DNA of 31,357 nt from a virus: the IMG/VR virus record IMGVR_UViG_3300037119_006377, positions 1-31,357 of that record; one strand, given 5' to 3'. A program made the translations under genes and the position numbers. Of this stretch, positions 1 to 7,630 are shown piece after piece; within the stretch, counting starts at the first letter, position 1, and each line of letters opens with the position of its first letter. Under the pieces are notes generated by a model. That model made no database searches. It saw nothing but the letters and a program-made list of their open reading frames with translations, and was not told the DNA's origin.

Positions 1-1
1 G

Positions 2-1396
2 GCGCGCCTGCTGAACTGCTTTTTCGAGCAGGCGCCCCAGAACGCGAAAAGCCAAGTCATTCTGCGGCGCTGCGCCGGCATTCGTCCGTTCACTGACGTG
101 CTAGGCGGTAGCGGACGGACGCGCGGGCAGTTGGTTATGGGCGGAGTGCTTTACGCCGTCATCGGCGCGGAGCTTTTCCAAATAGACGCCGATGGCAGTG
201 AAACGTCTCTGGGGGATATTCCAGGCAGCCAGTTGGTATCGATGTCGTGCAATCCTGAGGGGACGCTCGTAATCGTGACGCCAGAAGATGGCTTTGCGTA
301 TCACTGGAGCGATCAGGCGCCGATGACCGATGTCACGCAAATCGTCGATGCGACATTTCTTGCATTCGGGGGCGTTGGCGATGTGGTGTTCATTGACGGC
401 TTCTTCATTTTTCGCGTCCTTGAGTCGGCTCGTTTTTTCCATAGCGGACCAAATGCACTGACATTCAATGCTCTCGATGTGGCAACCGCAGAAGGGGCTC
501 CTGACAATCTAGTTGGCATGATAGCCGACCATCGTGATTTGATCTTGCCTGGAACCGACTCGATGGAGATTTGGTACAACGCAGACAATGAAACTGGGTC
601 GGTTTTCTCAAGATCGCCAGATGGGTTTCTTGAGCAAGGGTGCGCCGCGAGTCGCTCGTTGCTCAAGCAGGACAACTCAGTGTTTTGGCTTTGCAACGAT
701 CTTACTTTCAGGAGACTGAAAGGTATCGTCGGCGAGAAGATTTCCAACTATGGCATCGATGGCATCGTCCAGACGATCGCGAAGTCCATGGGCGGTGTGT
801 CAGACTGTTTTGGATTCAGCTACACCCAAGAAGGCCATTTGATGGCAGCATGGACATTCCCAAGCGCCGGCCGCACGGTGGTTTACGACTGCTCCACTGG
901 AGAATGGCACGAGCGTGACTCGCAATCGCAAATCGGGGGCGCCGGCATCTGGCGACCGTCATGCGTTGCAATCGCTTACGGCAAACAGACTGTCGGAGAC
1001 TACATCAGCGGGCAGATTGGTTTCTTCGATGCCGACCATTTCACAGAGTTTGACGATGAGCAGCCGCAGAGAGTTTCCTGGACGTACCAAACGGTCTACG
1101 CTGAAGCACAGCGGGTCAATCATCGTCGCTTCCAGCTCGTCACCAATGTCGGCTCTGGCGTCATCAGCGGGCAGGGCGAGAACCCGCTGGCCACCCTGAA
1201 GATATCCGATGACGGTGGCAACACCTACCGCACGCTTCCGCTGCGCTCCCTGGGACGCCGCGGTAACTACAAAGCTCGAGCGGTCTGGTGGAACCTAGGA
1301 TCTGCGGCGGATCGCGGCTACCGCGTTGAGGTTACAGACCCCATTCCCCTGTTCACGATGACTACTCTTCTTGAGGCTACTGGCGCACGGCCATGA
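2..1396 (+). CDS. Packaged-DNA stabilization / tail hub protein, P22 gp10-like (5' partial)
   Basis: The reading frame is open from base 2, so the true start lies left of the window; a GTG at 98 is only an internal codon. The visible 464 residues begin with a pattern typical of gp10-type proteins (LLNCFFEQAP, then AKSQVILRRCAGIRPF). They continue as a repetitive, beta-rich, propeller-like chain with many Gly, Asp and Trp (for example WSDQAP, WYNADNE, WHERDSQ). In P22, gp10 sits below the portal, closes the channel after packaging and anchors the tail needle. The stop overlaps the tail fibre start (ATGA at 1393), so the two are translationally coupled. The family call rests on remembered pattern, not a search. 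Confidence 0.75.
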   Translation, partial: ARLLNCFFEQAPQNAKSQVILRRCAGIRPFTDVLGGSGRTRGQLVMGGVLYAVIGAELFQIDADGSETSLGDIPGSQLVSMSCNPEGTLVIVTPEDGFAYHWSDQAPMTDVTQIVDATFLAFGGVGDVVFIDGFFIFRVLESARFFHSGPNALTFNALDVATAEGAPDNLVGMIADHRDLILPGTDSMEIWYNADNETGSVFSRSPDGFLEQGCAASRSLLKQDNSVFWLCNDLTFRRLKGIVGEKISNYGIDGIVQTIAKSMGGVSDCFGFSYTQEGHLMAAWTFPSAGRTVVYDCSTGEWHERDSQSQIGGAGIWRPSCVAIAYGKQTVGDYISGQIGFFDADHFTEFDDEQPQRVSWTYQTVYAEAQRVNHRRFQLVTNVGSGVISGQGENPLATLKISDDGGNTYRTLPLRSLGRRGNYKARAVWWNLGSAADRGYRVEVTDPIPLFTMTTLLEATGARP

Positions 1397-3477
1397 GCAG
1401 CAAGGGAGTCAACACGATTTCTCTGAGGATTCCTGAGCAGTGGAGCGCCGCTTGGTTTTCAAGATTCATTCGCGATGTGCTAGCTAAAGCGGATACGCGC
1501 AATCAGATTGCTGGCGCTGGTATAAGCATTACTTCGTCATCATCAGATGAGCCGCCCACTTTGAGTGCTAGCGACGATTTGCAGAATCTTCTCAATCAAT
1601 CTTATGTGCTAGTAACTCCATCTGGTTTCCTACCTCAGGAAAGAATATTAGCTGGAGAATCAGGAGTCATCAGCATCACTGATGGTGGCGCTGATGCAGA
1701 TATTGTCGTAGGTATAGAAAACAATGGAATAAATATTTCCAAGATACAGGAATTAGTCCCGCTATCTGTTATTGGTAATCCGTTTGACGACGACTATTCA
1801 TCTGTGCAGATTTTCGGCTCTGCGCAATATGATGTTCTTCATGTCGAAGATGTGGCCGGCGACCTTACCGTTGCCTTCTCTGCAATTGATCACAACTACA
1901 TTTCTGATTTCAATGAAGCGGCTCAGGATGCTGTTGGTGCAATTCTAGTTGACAGCACGACTATTGATTTTACTTACAGCGACAGCACGCCGTCGATTAC
2001 GGCCGACGTCAATGTAGGATTCAATTATGTTTGGACGAATGTGCACACATGGTCTTTGGCTGAGCCGCGCCTTATCTTCAACGAGACAGATGCTGGCACG
2101 AATCTTAAGCTTTGGGATATCGATGTCAATTCCAGCGTTATGAAAATACGCTCGCGCACAGATGCTGATGGCGCTGGATCTGATTTCTTGTCTTTGGTGA
2201 GGGGGGCGACAACGACTTTCGACTCTATGCGTGTTGGCGCGACCGGGCTAACGCTTGGGACAAATGATGCAAACATTCTTTATGCAAACAATGGTGAGGC
2301 TACGTTCGATGCGCATGCACTTGATACAAACGCGCGTTTCAGGCTTCGTCGCTACAACGGCTCAATGACTGGTAGTCCTACCGAGATACTCAACAATAAT
2401 GTTATTGGTCAACATATTTTCCAAGCATACTCATCGAGCGCAGCAGTAGTAAGGTCGCCCGTTGTCTTCCAAGCTACTGCAACTGAAAACTGGTCAGTAG
2501 GGGCAACTGGAACAAAGTGGACCGTTACTACAACAGCTAATGGTGCATCCTCAGCAAGCCTATCTCTAACCTTGCAAGGAAATCAGCTACAAAGTGAAGA
2601 TGGTATTGTTACGTTGCCAGCTTGGACTTTTAGAAATGATCTTGACTCTGGACGCTATCGTATTGGCGCAAACAACATTGGTGACGCGGTAAATGGCGCT
2701 AAGGTTTTAGATATAAGCACTACAGGTCTCGGAGTTACAGGTACATTGGTTGCAAGTGGAGCCATTAGCGGAAGCAATCTTTCTTCATCAGGCGGGGCTA
2801 ATCCTAGCGTTAGCATTGGGCTTACTGCTGTCAACGGTTCTGCAATAACTTTCATGCGGTCTGACGCAGCGCCAGCGTTAGACCAAAGCATAGCCCCAAC
2901 CTGGTCTGATCTTCATATTTTCAGCAGGGCATCCAGTTCTCAACTAAATAGATTCAATAGTGATGCTGCCAATGGACCTTTTGTAAGCTTCAGTCGGAGT
3001 GGTACGACAAAGGCAGATATTGGTAACGCTGCTGCGATCGTGAACAGTGGTACTGTTGACGATCTTGCTATCAACACACGCGCGACGACTTCAGGAGCCA
3101 TCGTTTTGGCTCCTAAAGAAGATATCCGTGTGAAAATAACCGCAGCTGGTGAGACACTAATTAGTGATGGATCAGTTTCCCTGCCTGGGATGTCTTGGCT
3201 ATTGGATACCAACTCTGGACGCTATCGTATTGGCGCAGATAATATGGGGGATGCCGTTGGTGGTTCACTCATCGTTGATTATTCGGCTGCTAGAGTTTCA
3301 TTCCAAATACCTGTCCGTCTGAAGGGGTATACGGTCGCGACGTTGCCGGCCGGTGTTGCAGGTGATACTGCCTATGTAACAGATGCATTAGCGCCTGTTT
3401 TTTTGGGAGCTGTCGCAGGTGGTGGTGCAGTAACATGTACGGTCTTCTATAACGGAGCGAATTGGGTAGTTCAATAG
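1393..3477 (+). CDS. Tail fibre / receptor-binding protein
   Basis: This 694-residue protein is rich in Ser, Thr, Asn, Ala and Gly, with short beta-type strands and no catalytic motif visible. An internal module, SGRYRIGA(N/D)N followed by GDAV, occurs twice, near residues 419 and 608, as expected for repeats in a fibrous trimer. The C-terminus (residues about 637-694) has the motif YTVATLPAGVAGDTAYVTDA, then a Gly-rich stretch and NGANWVVQ. That ending is common in phage fibre and virion-surface proteins and probably forms a knob. It starts in an ATGA overlap with the gp10-like gene. Base composition is clearly more AT-rich than the flanking genes, consistent with separate acquisition of a host-range gene. 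The receptor is unknown. Confidence 0.75.
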   Translation: MSSKGVNTISLRIPEQWSAAWFSRFIRDVLAKADTRNQIAGAGISITSSSSDEPPTLSASDDLQNLLNQSYVLVTPSGFLPQERILAGESGVISITDGGADADIVVGIENNGINISKIQELVPLSVIGNPFDDDYSSVQIFGSAQYDVLHVEDVAGDLTVAFSAIDHNYISDFNEAAQDAVGAILVDSTTIDFTYSDSTPSITADVNVGFNYVWTNVHTWSLAEPRLIFNETDAGTNLKLWDIDVNSSVMKIRSRTDADGAGSDFLSLVRGATTTFDSMRVGATGLTLGTNDANILYANNGEATFDAHALDTNARFRLRRYNGSMTGSPTEILNNNVIGQHIFQAYSSSAAVVRSPVVFQATATENWSVGATGTKWTVTTTANGASSASLSLTLQGNQLQSEDGIVTLPAWTFRNDLDSGRYRIGANNIGDAVNGAKVLDISTTGLGVTGTLVASGAISGSNLSSSGGANPSVSIGLTAVNGSAITFMRSDAAPALDQSIAPTWSDLHIFSRASSSQLNRFNSDAANGPFVSFSRSGTTKADIGNAAAIVNSGTVDDLAINTRATTSGAIVLAPKEDIRVKITAAGETLISDGSVSLPGMSWLLDTNSGRYRIGADNMGDAVGGSLIVDYSAARVSFQIPVRLKGYTVATLPAGVAGDTAYVTDALAPVFLGAVAGGGAVTCTVFYNGANWVVQ
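2647..3240 (+). repeat. Direct repeat inside the tail fibre gene (two copies, ends given)
   Basis: The sequence TCTGGACGCTATCGTATTGG, with the following CGCA, occurs identically at about 2647-2670 and 3217-3240, in the same reading frame. It encodes SGRYRIGA both times and is followed by diverged but related codons. This points to a duplicated structural module rather than a mobile element. Confidence 0.8.
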
Positions 3478-3484
3478 GTGATCT

Positions 3485-3790
3485 ATGTCAACTCAACTTA
3501 CAGTCCCTATAACCGCATCACTAACACATGCGACGATCGATGGATGGGAACTCTCAATCAAGAGAAATCCTGATTTGACCGTAAACAATTCTCTCTCATC
3601 TTTCGCAGCTGAGATTTCTTTCAGAAACGGTGGAGGTGTAGTGAATAGAGTTCAAAGATTTGTTCGCACTGGACCAGAATTGCCTGCCGCAGTAAGAAAC
3701 GCAATTGCAAACTTGCAGTCAGTATTGATAACTTATGCGCGCAATCAAGGTGTATTGCCTAATGGTACTGACACGAGTGATTTTCCATGA
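3485..3790 (+). CDS. Conserved-looking phage protein, unknown function
   Basis: The 101-residue product has no motif I recognise. It starts 7 bases after the fibre stop with a good ribosome site (AGGTGATCT before ATG). The chain is soluble and beta-like at the N-terminus (LTVPITASLTHATIDGWELS), and the C-terminal half has a short helix-like stretch (AVRNAIANLQSVLITYA). Its stop overlaps the next start (ATGA at 3787). Sitting directly after the fibre it could be a fibre chaperone or accessory protein, but nothing in the sequence proves this. Confidence 0.6.
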   Translation: MSTQLTVPITASLTHATIDGWELSIKRNPDLTVNNSLSSFAAEISFRNGGGVVNRVQRFVRTGPELPAAVRNAIANLQSVLITYARNQGVLPNGTDTSDFP

Positions 3791-3975
3791 ATCAACAAGA
3801 AATTTCCGCCATCATCAAGCATGCCCGCAGCGCGCCATTGCCAAACATGGACTATGCCGCTGGCATTGATATGCTATTGAGGAAACTCGAACAACACTTT
3901 AGCCCAGTGAAACTCGAACAACAGTTCACCCCAGTGCCACCGCAGAAAGTCGATGAGGCTGGAAACATAAAGTGA
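3787..3975 (+). CDS. Small hypothetical protein (62 aa)
   Basis: It starts in an ATGA overlap with the preceding gene and ends 3 bases before the next ATG, so its place in the coupled operon is well supported. It contains a near-repeat at the C-terminus (KLEQHFSPVKLEQQFTPV), a tandem duplication of about 9 codons (VKLEQ/F-PV). No membrane segment or known motif is seen. Function is unknown. Confidence 0.55.
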   Translation: MNQQEISAIIKHARSAPLPNMDYAAGIDMLLRKLEQHFSPVKLEQQFTPVPPQKVDEAGNIK

Positions 3976-3978
3976 ATC

Positions 3979-4257
3979 ATGAACAACTTCACGAGGCCAT
4001 CGTCTCTGACCAGCGCCGACATCGAGAAGATCGTTGCTGCCATATCGAAGACCGGCGGCGCGAGCGTGCGCATTCAAGATCCTCGAGTGTCGCAGTTTCA
4101 GAATTGGCTGATCGGAATATTCGGTGCAGGCATGGTAGGGTCTGCATTGTGGCTGGCAAATTCTGTGAGTGATCTCAAGATTTTGGCAGAACGTCAAACT
4201 GTTCAATTCGAACAACTCGATAGGCGAGTCAGCCGATTAGAAGGCGCGCGGCCATGA
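3979..4257 (+). CDS. Small single-pass membrane protein with C-terminal coiled coil
   Basis: The 92 residues comprise a polar N-terminus (about 1-45), one hydrophobic segment (about 46-65, WLIGIFGAGMVGSALWLA) and a heptad-like tail (KILAERQTVQFEQLDRRVSR). This N-polar, TM, coiled-coil layout recurs in the next genes (4254 and 4617). The ATG at 3979 directly follows the previous stop, and the gene overlaps the next one at ATGA (4254-4257). It lies upstream of the endolysin, so a holin, antiholin or other lysis-accessory role is possible but unproven. Confidence 0.6.
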   Translation: MNNFTRPSSLTSADIEKIVAAISKTGGASVRIQDPRVSQFQNWLIGIFGAGMVGSALWLANSVSDLKILAERQTVQFEQLDRRVSRLEGARP

Positions 4258-4538
4258 AGGAACTAGATCCATACTCCATCGAAGCCAGCAGTTATGGCGG
4301 CGGCGCAACCGTCGTACAAATCGATATTGGCAAGCACTTCTTTGCCATCATTGTAATGTCGATAATTTGCGGAGTCAGTGCTGCGGTGGCTGTTGGAACC
4401 GTTTGGCATAGCAAAGATCGCGAGGTTGCCACCGAAGCTCAATATCGCAAGACCCAAAACCATGTTGACGAGATGACCAACGAACTCAAACGCCTGAAAG
4501 ACAGATTAGAGGATTACGAAAATGCCACTCGACGATGA
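4254..4538 (+). CDS. Small single-pass membrane protein with coiled coil
   Basis: The 94-residue product has a hydrophobic segment at about residues 28-49 (FFAIIVMSIICGVSAAVAVG), followed by a charged heptad-rich helix (about 62-90, including VDEMTNELKRLKDRLEDYE). It is coupled to the previous gene by ATGA. The shape resembles phage proteins sometimes annotated as lysis-associated or i-spanin-like, but a clear Rz/Rz1 pair is present further on at 6541-7014, so I leave the function open. The gene's 3' end overlaps the 32-codon ORF that follows. Confidence 0.6.
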   Translation: MKELDPYSIEASSYGGGATVVQIDIGKHFFAIIVMSIICGVSAAVAVGTVWHSKDREVATEAQYRKTQNHVDEMTNELKRLKDRLEDYENATRR

Positions 4539-4620
4539 TGATGTGACGACTTTGAGATCAACGAAGAAGCAAAAAGAAAAATGCTGGTGGAAAAGGTTTT
4601 TCGACTGGTTCTTTAAATGA
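4522..4620 (+). CDS. 32-residue basic/aromatic peptide
   Basis: This tiny ORF starts at ATG 4522 with a good ribosome site (AGAGGA about 9 bases upstream). It overlaps the end of the gene before it, and its TGA overlaps the next start (ATGA at 4617-4620). The gap would otherwise be the only uncoupled stretch in the operon, which supports it as a real gene. The peptide has an acidic N-terminus (PLDDDD), a Lys-rich middle (KKQKEK) and an aromatic, amphipathic end (CWWKRFFDWFFK). Such an end should bind a membrane interface. I know of no named family. Confidence 0.6.
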   Translation: MPLDDDDVTTLRSTKKQKEKCWWKRFFDWFFK

Positions 4621-4871
4621 ATGAAACACAGCTATGGGCCTTCGGCTTGGTTTCTCTAGCCCTGGTTGGGCTAGGAGGGATCCTTTGGAGGCACATGGTT
4701 TCTTGCAGCAAGGATGTGTCAGTCCCACTTGCTGAGATGAAAGTTGAGATGGTGCAAATAAAAATATTCATCGATGAGCTTCGCAACATGAAGCACATGC
4801 GTGTAGATCCATATTTACCTCACGAGTTCAATCGTCTCAGCGAGCGCGTTGAGAAGCTGGAAAATAAGTGA
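4617..4871 (+). CDS. Small membrane protein, possible holin or lysis accessory
   Basis: The 84 residues begin with a short outside segment and one strong transmembrane helix (about residues 6-24, LWAFGLVSLALVGLGGILW). A coiled-coil-like amphipathic region follows (EMKVEMVQIKIFIDELRNM and a C-terminal LSERVEKLENK). It immediately precedes the endolysin, with overlapping stop and start (GTGA at 4868). One TM helix plus a cytoplasmic tail would fit a class III-type holin or an accessory protein. The 66-residue protein at 6344 is an equally good holin candidate, so the assignment is tentative. Confidence 0.6.
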   Translation: MNETQLWAFGLVSLALVGLGGILWRHMVSCSKDVSVPLAEMKVEMVQIKIFIDELRNMKHMRVDPYLPHEFNRLSERVEKLENK

Positions 4872-5242
4872 GCTTCAGGTACTTCAAGATTTCAGAATTC
4901 GCTTGCCGCCATTGCGGCGAGAATCTCATTGACCACATCTTCGTCGAAGAACTTGACCAGTTGCGTCACGAGCTTGGCTTTCCGCTAATCGTGTCTTCTG
5001 GCTACCGCTGCCCTGAATACAACAAGCAGGTGGCTCACACCGGAGAAAAAGGACCGCACACTACGGGTCGCGCTGTCGATCTCTCGGTGGCTCGCGAGCA
5101 AGCCTACAAGGTGATTCGATTGGCAACTGAAAAAGGCTTCACCGGAATCGGTGTTTCGCAGAAAGGAGAGTCTCGGTTCCTGCACTTGGACAACTTGCCT
5201 AATGCTCCTGGCCAGCCTCGGCCGACTATATGGTCGTACTGA
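4868..5242 (+). CDS. Endolysin, peptidase M15A (D-Ala-D-Ala carboxypeptidase-like)
   Basis: The 124-residue product is a zinc peptidase of the M15A type, predicted to cut peptide cross-links in the periplasmic cell wall at lysis. Visible motifs are SGYRCPEYN at residues 44-52, the zinc ligands in HTTGRAVDLS (H64 and D71), and FLHLDN with the third ligand H106. N-terminal C13 and C16 form a small Cys pair also usual in this family. Length matches single-domain phage M15 lysins. There is no signal peptide, so release needs a holin. The start is GTG, overlapping the upstream stop, with no nearer ATG. Confidence 0.92.
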   Translation: MSFRYFKISEFACRHCGENLIDHIFVEELDQLRHELGFPLIVSSGYRCPEYNKQVAHTGEKGPHTTGRAVDLSVAREQAYKVIRLATEKGFTGIGVSQKGESRFLHLDNLPNAPGQPRPTIWSY

Positions 5243-6000
5243 TGAAGAAAACATATCTGTACCTTTCGGCGATGACCTTTGTGTTTTTAATGGTGCTCGC
5301 CTATAACGCGCGCGCCGACGTCTTGACCTGCGCTATCGCTGGCTGCGCATCGCCTGCGCCGAAGCCAAAGCCTGATGTCGTCGCCGCCGACCTCGTATTA
5401 TTTTGTGCTGGTGATGTCAGCGATGGAAAATGCTCAGATCAACGCTGGATTCCATGGGGCACGACGCAGAGTTATTCGCAAGTGCTAACCGATACTGGCT
5501 GGTATAGAGTTGAATACATCCCAGTGGTCTACGTGCCTCCGAAATATGCGTGCTATCCAAAAAGTATTGGCGAGTATCGAGTCGCTCACGAAGGCGATGC
5601 CGGCGTTATCCTTTGGTACTGCGACACGCCGACGCGGATCAGGCTGCATTACTTTTGCGGGGCTCCATCGAAGCTGCCTGCGGCGTTGCTCACGCTGGCA
5701 CTCGACAAGCTCGGTATCGCCATGCAAGCCAGCATGACGCGTCGGTGCACCGACGAAGAGAATGCGCTGATCGACAAGCTGCATGCTAGCGAGGGCGTCA
5801 AGCTCGTCGTAGCGCCTAGTAGCACAAGCAACACACGACCTATCTACGCCTCGCTGGGCGTTCCCAGCGGCAAGCGCGCGACGGTAGGAGACCCTTGCGG
5901 CTTCGATCGCCTCAAGAATCTAGATGGGACCGGTAGCAACTATTTTTCCGTTCCTGGCGGGTACACTTTCTGCAAAGTGATGGGGGTGGTGAGCAAGTGA
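5242..6000 (+). CDS. Secreted Cys-rich protein, unknown function
   Basis: I chose ATG 5242, overlapping the endolysin stop (TGATG), over the in-frame ATG at 5230, because it gives a clean signal peptide: MKK, a hydrophobic core (YLSAMTFVFLMVLAY) and a cleavage site after NARA. The mature part, about 227 residues, contains around ten cysteines (for example LTCAIAGC, LFCAGD, YACYPK, LHYFCG, RRCTDE, DPCGFD), suggesting disulphides in the periplasm. No enzyme motif is recognised. A phage protein exported through Sec from within a lysis region might act on the envelope, superinfection or receptors. This is inference only. Confidence 0.65.
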   Translation: MKKTYLYLSAMTFVFLMVLAYNARADVLTCAIAGCASPAPKPKPDVVAADLVLFCAGDVSDGKCSDQRWIPWGTTQSYSQVLTDTGWYRVEYIPVVYVPPKYACYPKSIGEYRVAHEGDAGVILWYCDTPTRIRLHYFCGAPSKLPAALLTLALDKLGIAMQASMTRRCTDEENALIDKLHASEGVKLVVAPSSTSNTRPIYASLGVPSGKRATVGDPCGFDRLKNLDGTGSNYFSVPGGYTFCKVMGVVSK

Positions 6001-6176
6001 TCACTAAAAAGCGTTGCGGGCACTGTCGATCGGTGAAGCCACTTTCTGAGTTTCACAGCAACATTTCGAGAAATGCCGCGGTCCAGGGTTACTGTAAGTC
6101 GTGCCACATTGAGGCAGTGATGCGCAGTCAACGGAAACGGCGTCTTGAGATTAATGAGATGCGCTGTGAGTCCTGA
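5997..6176 (+). CDS. Small zinc-ribbon protein (59 aa)
   Basis: The start is GTG 5997, overlapping the previous stop (GTGA). The pattern RCGHCRSVKPLSEFH followed by GYCKSCH gives two CxxC knuckles about 22 residues apart. This is the treble-clef/zinc-ribbon shape common in short phage proteins related to HNH-nuclease N-termini. The C-terminal third is basic (MRSQRKRRLE). There is no HNH core, so it is probably a nucleic-acid-binding protein or a remnant. It lies within the late operon between lysis genes, an unusual place for such a protein. Confidence 0.7.
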   Translation: MITKKRCGHCRSVKPLSEFHSNISRNAAVQGYCKSCHIEAVMRSQRKRRLEINEMRCES

Positions 6177-6360
6177 AGACAGGAAGTTCATTTCCACAGC
6201 ATTGCTTTCTTTGGCAAATCGCTGCGAGAAGAAGCTTACGAAATCAATTGTTGCCAAGAAGATTGGGGACGCACTGTGTCACAAGATAAATTCTGATGTC
6301 AAGAAATTGCGGTTCCTGGCACGTCAAATATTGGAGATTGATTATGGCAGACGAAATTAA
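6154..6360 (+). CDS. Small basic hypothetical protein (68 aa)
   Basis: It overlaps the end of the zinc-ribbon gene by 23 bases. ATG 6154 is chosen; TTG 6145 and GTG 6166 are alternatives in the same frame. The chain is helical and Lys/Arg-rich with no membrane segment (for example ANRCEKKLTKSIVAKKIGDA). I recognise no family. Its end overlaps the start of the holin-like gene by 17 bases, keeping the operon coupled. Confidence 0.5.
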   Translation: MRCAVSPEDRKFISTALLSLANRCEKKLTKSIVAKKIGDALCHKINSDVKKLRFLARQILEIDYGRRN

Positions 6361-6544
6361 CAAAAAACCAACCGCCAAGAGCATCATCGAAGGGACGATC
6401 GCGCAAGTCCTTGGTGGTTCTCTGGCATCTACGATCGTTCTTGGGATGGCATCATTCGATCACTACATGGCAGCTGGCTTTGAATCTGCTTTTGGGTCAC
6501 TGCTTGGTGTTCTTTGCTACATCGTGTGGAAGAAGATGCGATGA
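6344..6544 (+). CDS. Holin-like membrane protein (66 aa)
   Basis: The true start is ATG 6344, preceded by TTGGAGATTG as ribosome site. Two hydrophobic stretches are seen: about residues 20-36 (VLGGSLASTIVLGMASF) and 43-61 (AAGFESAFGSLLGVLCYIV), ending in a basic tail KKMR. Small size, two TM segments, a charged tail and position directly before the spanins are the features of class II holins, which form holes in the inner membrane to release endolysin. Its stop overlaps the i-spanin start (ATGA). There is no sequence-specific holin motif, so the evidence is topology and context. Confidence 0.6.
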   Translation: MADEINKKPTAKSIIEGTIAQVLGGSLASTIVLGMASFDHYMAAGFESAFGSLLGVLCYIVWKKMR

Positions 6545-7014
6545 ACTTCCTACCACTGATGCTCACCCACTGGCGAGAGTGCCTAATAGCGATCCTTGCT
6601 GGCACTTGTTTCTTTGCCGTTCGATCGTGTGAAGTAGCTAAAGAAAAATTGATAGAGATAAAGGCAGAGGATCGCGCACTCGCACAAGATGCGCAAACAA
6701 AGGCCGCCGAGCAGCAGAGGAAAGACAAAGAGGAATACGAAAATGCGCAGCAAGATTTTAAGAACCAGCTTGATAAGCTTAGTGCCGATCATAGGGTTGC
6801 TACTATTAAGTGCGTGCGGAACAACGAGAGCGGTCGCAGTGAAGTGCCCAGAGCGGCCGCTGCCACCGACGGAGCTTCTCCAGAAGCACGAGCCGACGTT
6901 CCACGAGAGGCTACTTTCGATCCTGGGCCAGCACTAGACGAATTGGCCAGAGAGTGCGATAAACTTGCTGTCGAGCACAATAATTTATCAGATTGGGTCA
7001 TTTCGACTCGCTGA
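6541..7014 (+). CDS. Rz: Inner-membrane spanin subunit (Rz-like)
   Basis: The 157-residue protein has an N-terminal transmembrane anchor (about residues 13-28, CLIAILAGTCFFAV). A long polar, Glu/Lys/Gln-rich helix follows (about 33-83), which is the periplasmic coiled coil of i-spanins. The ORF fully contains the lipoprotein gene at 6743 in another frame, which is the classical Rz/Rz1 layout. Together they fuse inner and outer membrane in the last lysis step. It starts in an ATGA overlap with the holin-like gene. The 3' end overlaps the convergent minus-strand gene by 17 bases, with no visible terminator between them. Confidence 0.82.
   Translation: MNFLPLMLTHWRECLIAILAGTCFFAVRSCEVAKEKLIEIKAEDRALAQDAQTKAAEQQRKDKEEYENAQQDFKNQLDKLSADHRVATIKCVRNNESGRSEVPRAAAATDGASPEARADVPREATFDPGPALDELARECDKLAVEHNNLSDWVISTR
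6743..6937 (+). CDS. Rz1: Outer-membrane spanin lipoprotein (Rz1-like), embedded in Rz
   Basis: ATG 6743 is chosen because AGAGGA precedes it and because it gives a lipoprotein signal: MRSKILRTSLIS, hydrophobic LVPIIGLLLL, and the lipobox LLSAC. The mature part is short and Pro-rich (CPERPLPPTELLQ), as in Rz1 proteins. It lies wholly inside the Rz-like gene in a different frame, the usual nested arrangement. Lipidation at the Cys would anchor it in the outer membrane to pair with the inner spanin. The product is 64 residues. Confidence 0.85.
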   Translation: MRSKILRTSLISLVPIIGLLLLSACGTTRAVAVKCPERPLPPTELLQKHEPTFHERLLSILGQH

Positions 7015-7195
7015 CAGTGCAAGAGGCGCTGACTGATTGTGCAAACTGCATTATATCCCAATGCGTCATTGCCTTGTTGACCTGATCATGCGTCAAGACA
7101 GCGATGGTCTTGCCAGCAGCCACGATGCAAAAACCAATTGGCCTTGGCGGATTCGTAGGAGACCACTCCACACCTATAAAAGCCTCTTCAGTCAC
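6998..7195 (-). CDS. Small hypothetical early protein (65 aa), last gene of the leftward operon
   Basis: It starts at GTG 7195 with a strong ribosome site (AGGAGA, 9 bases upstream) and ends inside the Rz-like gene on the opposite strand. The chain is beta-like at the N-terminus (FIGVEWSPTNPPRPIGFCIV) with no motif I recognise. Good translation signals and position at the end of a continuous leftward operon support it as real. The convergent overlap of 17 bases means early and late transcription meet here. Confidence 0.6.
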   Translation of the reverse strand: MTEEAFIGVEWSPTNPPRPIGFCIVAAGKTIAVLTHDQVNKAMTHWDIMQFAQSVSASCTVSESK

Positions 7196-7216
7196 TAGCG
7201 CTGCTCTCCTGAACTG

Positions 7217-7480
7217 TCAGGGACTCTGCCCAAGGAATGTGGGTATAGTCATCGTGCCGCGCTCATCAAATTTTAGCTTTATCTCACCTGCACCAAACTT
7301 GCTAACCCACGAAGACGGTGGGAATTCCTCTCCAAAAACCTCTGATTCAGCCGCTTTCATACGAAGCCAAGCGAATAGCTTGCTATCAACCCACCAAGTA
7401 CGACTAACTGGGTCAAATAAGCAATCCCGGCCACCTTGTACGCGGCCAATGATCTTTAGATCAACGTGTGGTTCGCTCAT
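7217..7480 (-). CDS. Hypothetical early protein (87 aa)
   Basis: It starts at ATG 7480 (MSEPHVD), preceded by GTTGGTGAAAT as a moderate ribosome site, three bases after the preceding 48-residue ORF. It is Trp/Lys-rich with the segment RTWWVDSKLFAWLRMKAAES and a beta-like end. I do not recognise a family. Being in the coupled early cluster, it is probably a host-interaction or regulatory protein. Confidence 0.6.
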   Translation of the reverse strand: MSEPHVDLKIIGRVQGGRDCLFDPVSRTWWVDSKLFAWLRMKAAESEVFGEEFPPSSWVSKFGAGEIKLKFDERGTMTIPTFLGQSP

Positions 7481-7483
7481 ATT

Positions 7484-7630
7484 TCACCAACGCCTATTTA
7501 ATTTATCGATAGATGAGCACGGCCATTTTCTCTTTCTTCCTTTAGACCAATGTAAGAGCAGATGTCTAAAGGTAGGCCAAACCGTTCCGCAAGTGCAGGC
7601 AAGTCTAAACGGCCTAATATCAAGTTTCAC
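7484..7630 (-). CDS. Small Cys-containing basic peptide (48 aa)
   Basis: The start is GTG 7630, in a GTGA overlap with the upstream frameshifted gene; the stop lies 3 bases before the next ATG. The peptide has LACTCG near residue 10, a Lys/Arg block (SKGRKRKWPCSS) and several aromatic residues. Three cysteines could bind a metal. It is supported only by its open frame and by coupling at both ends. Confidence 0.5.
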   Translation of the reverse strand: MKLDIRPFRLACTCGTVWPTFRHLLLHWSKGRKRKWPCSSIDKLNRRW

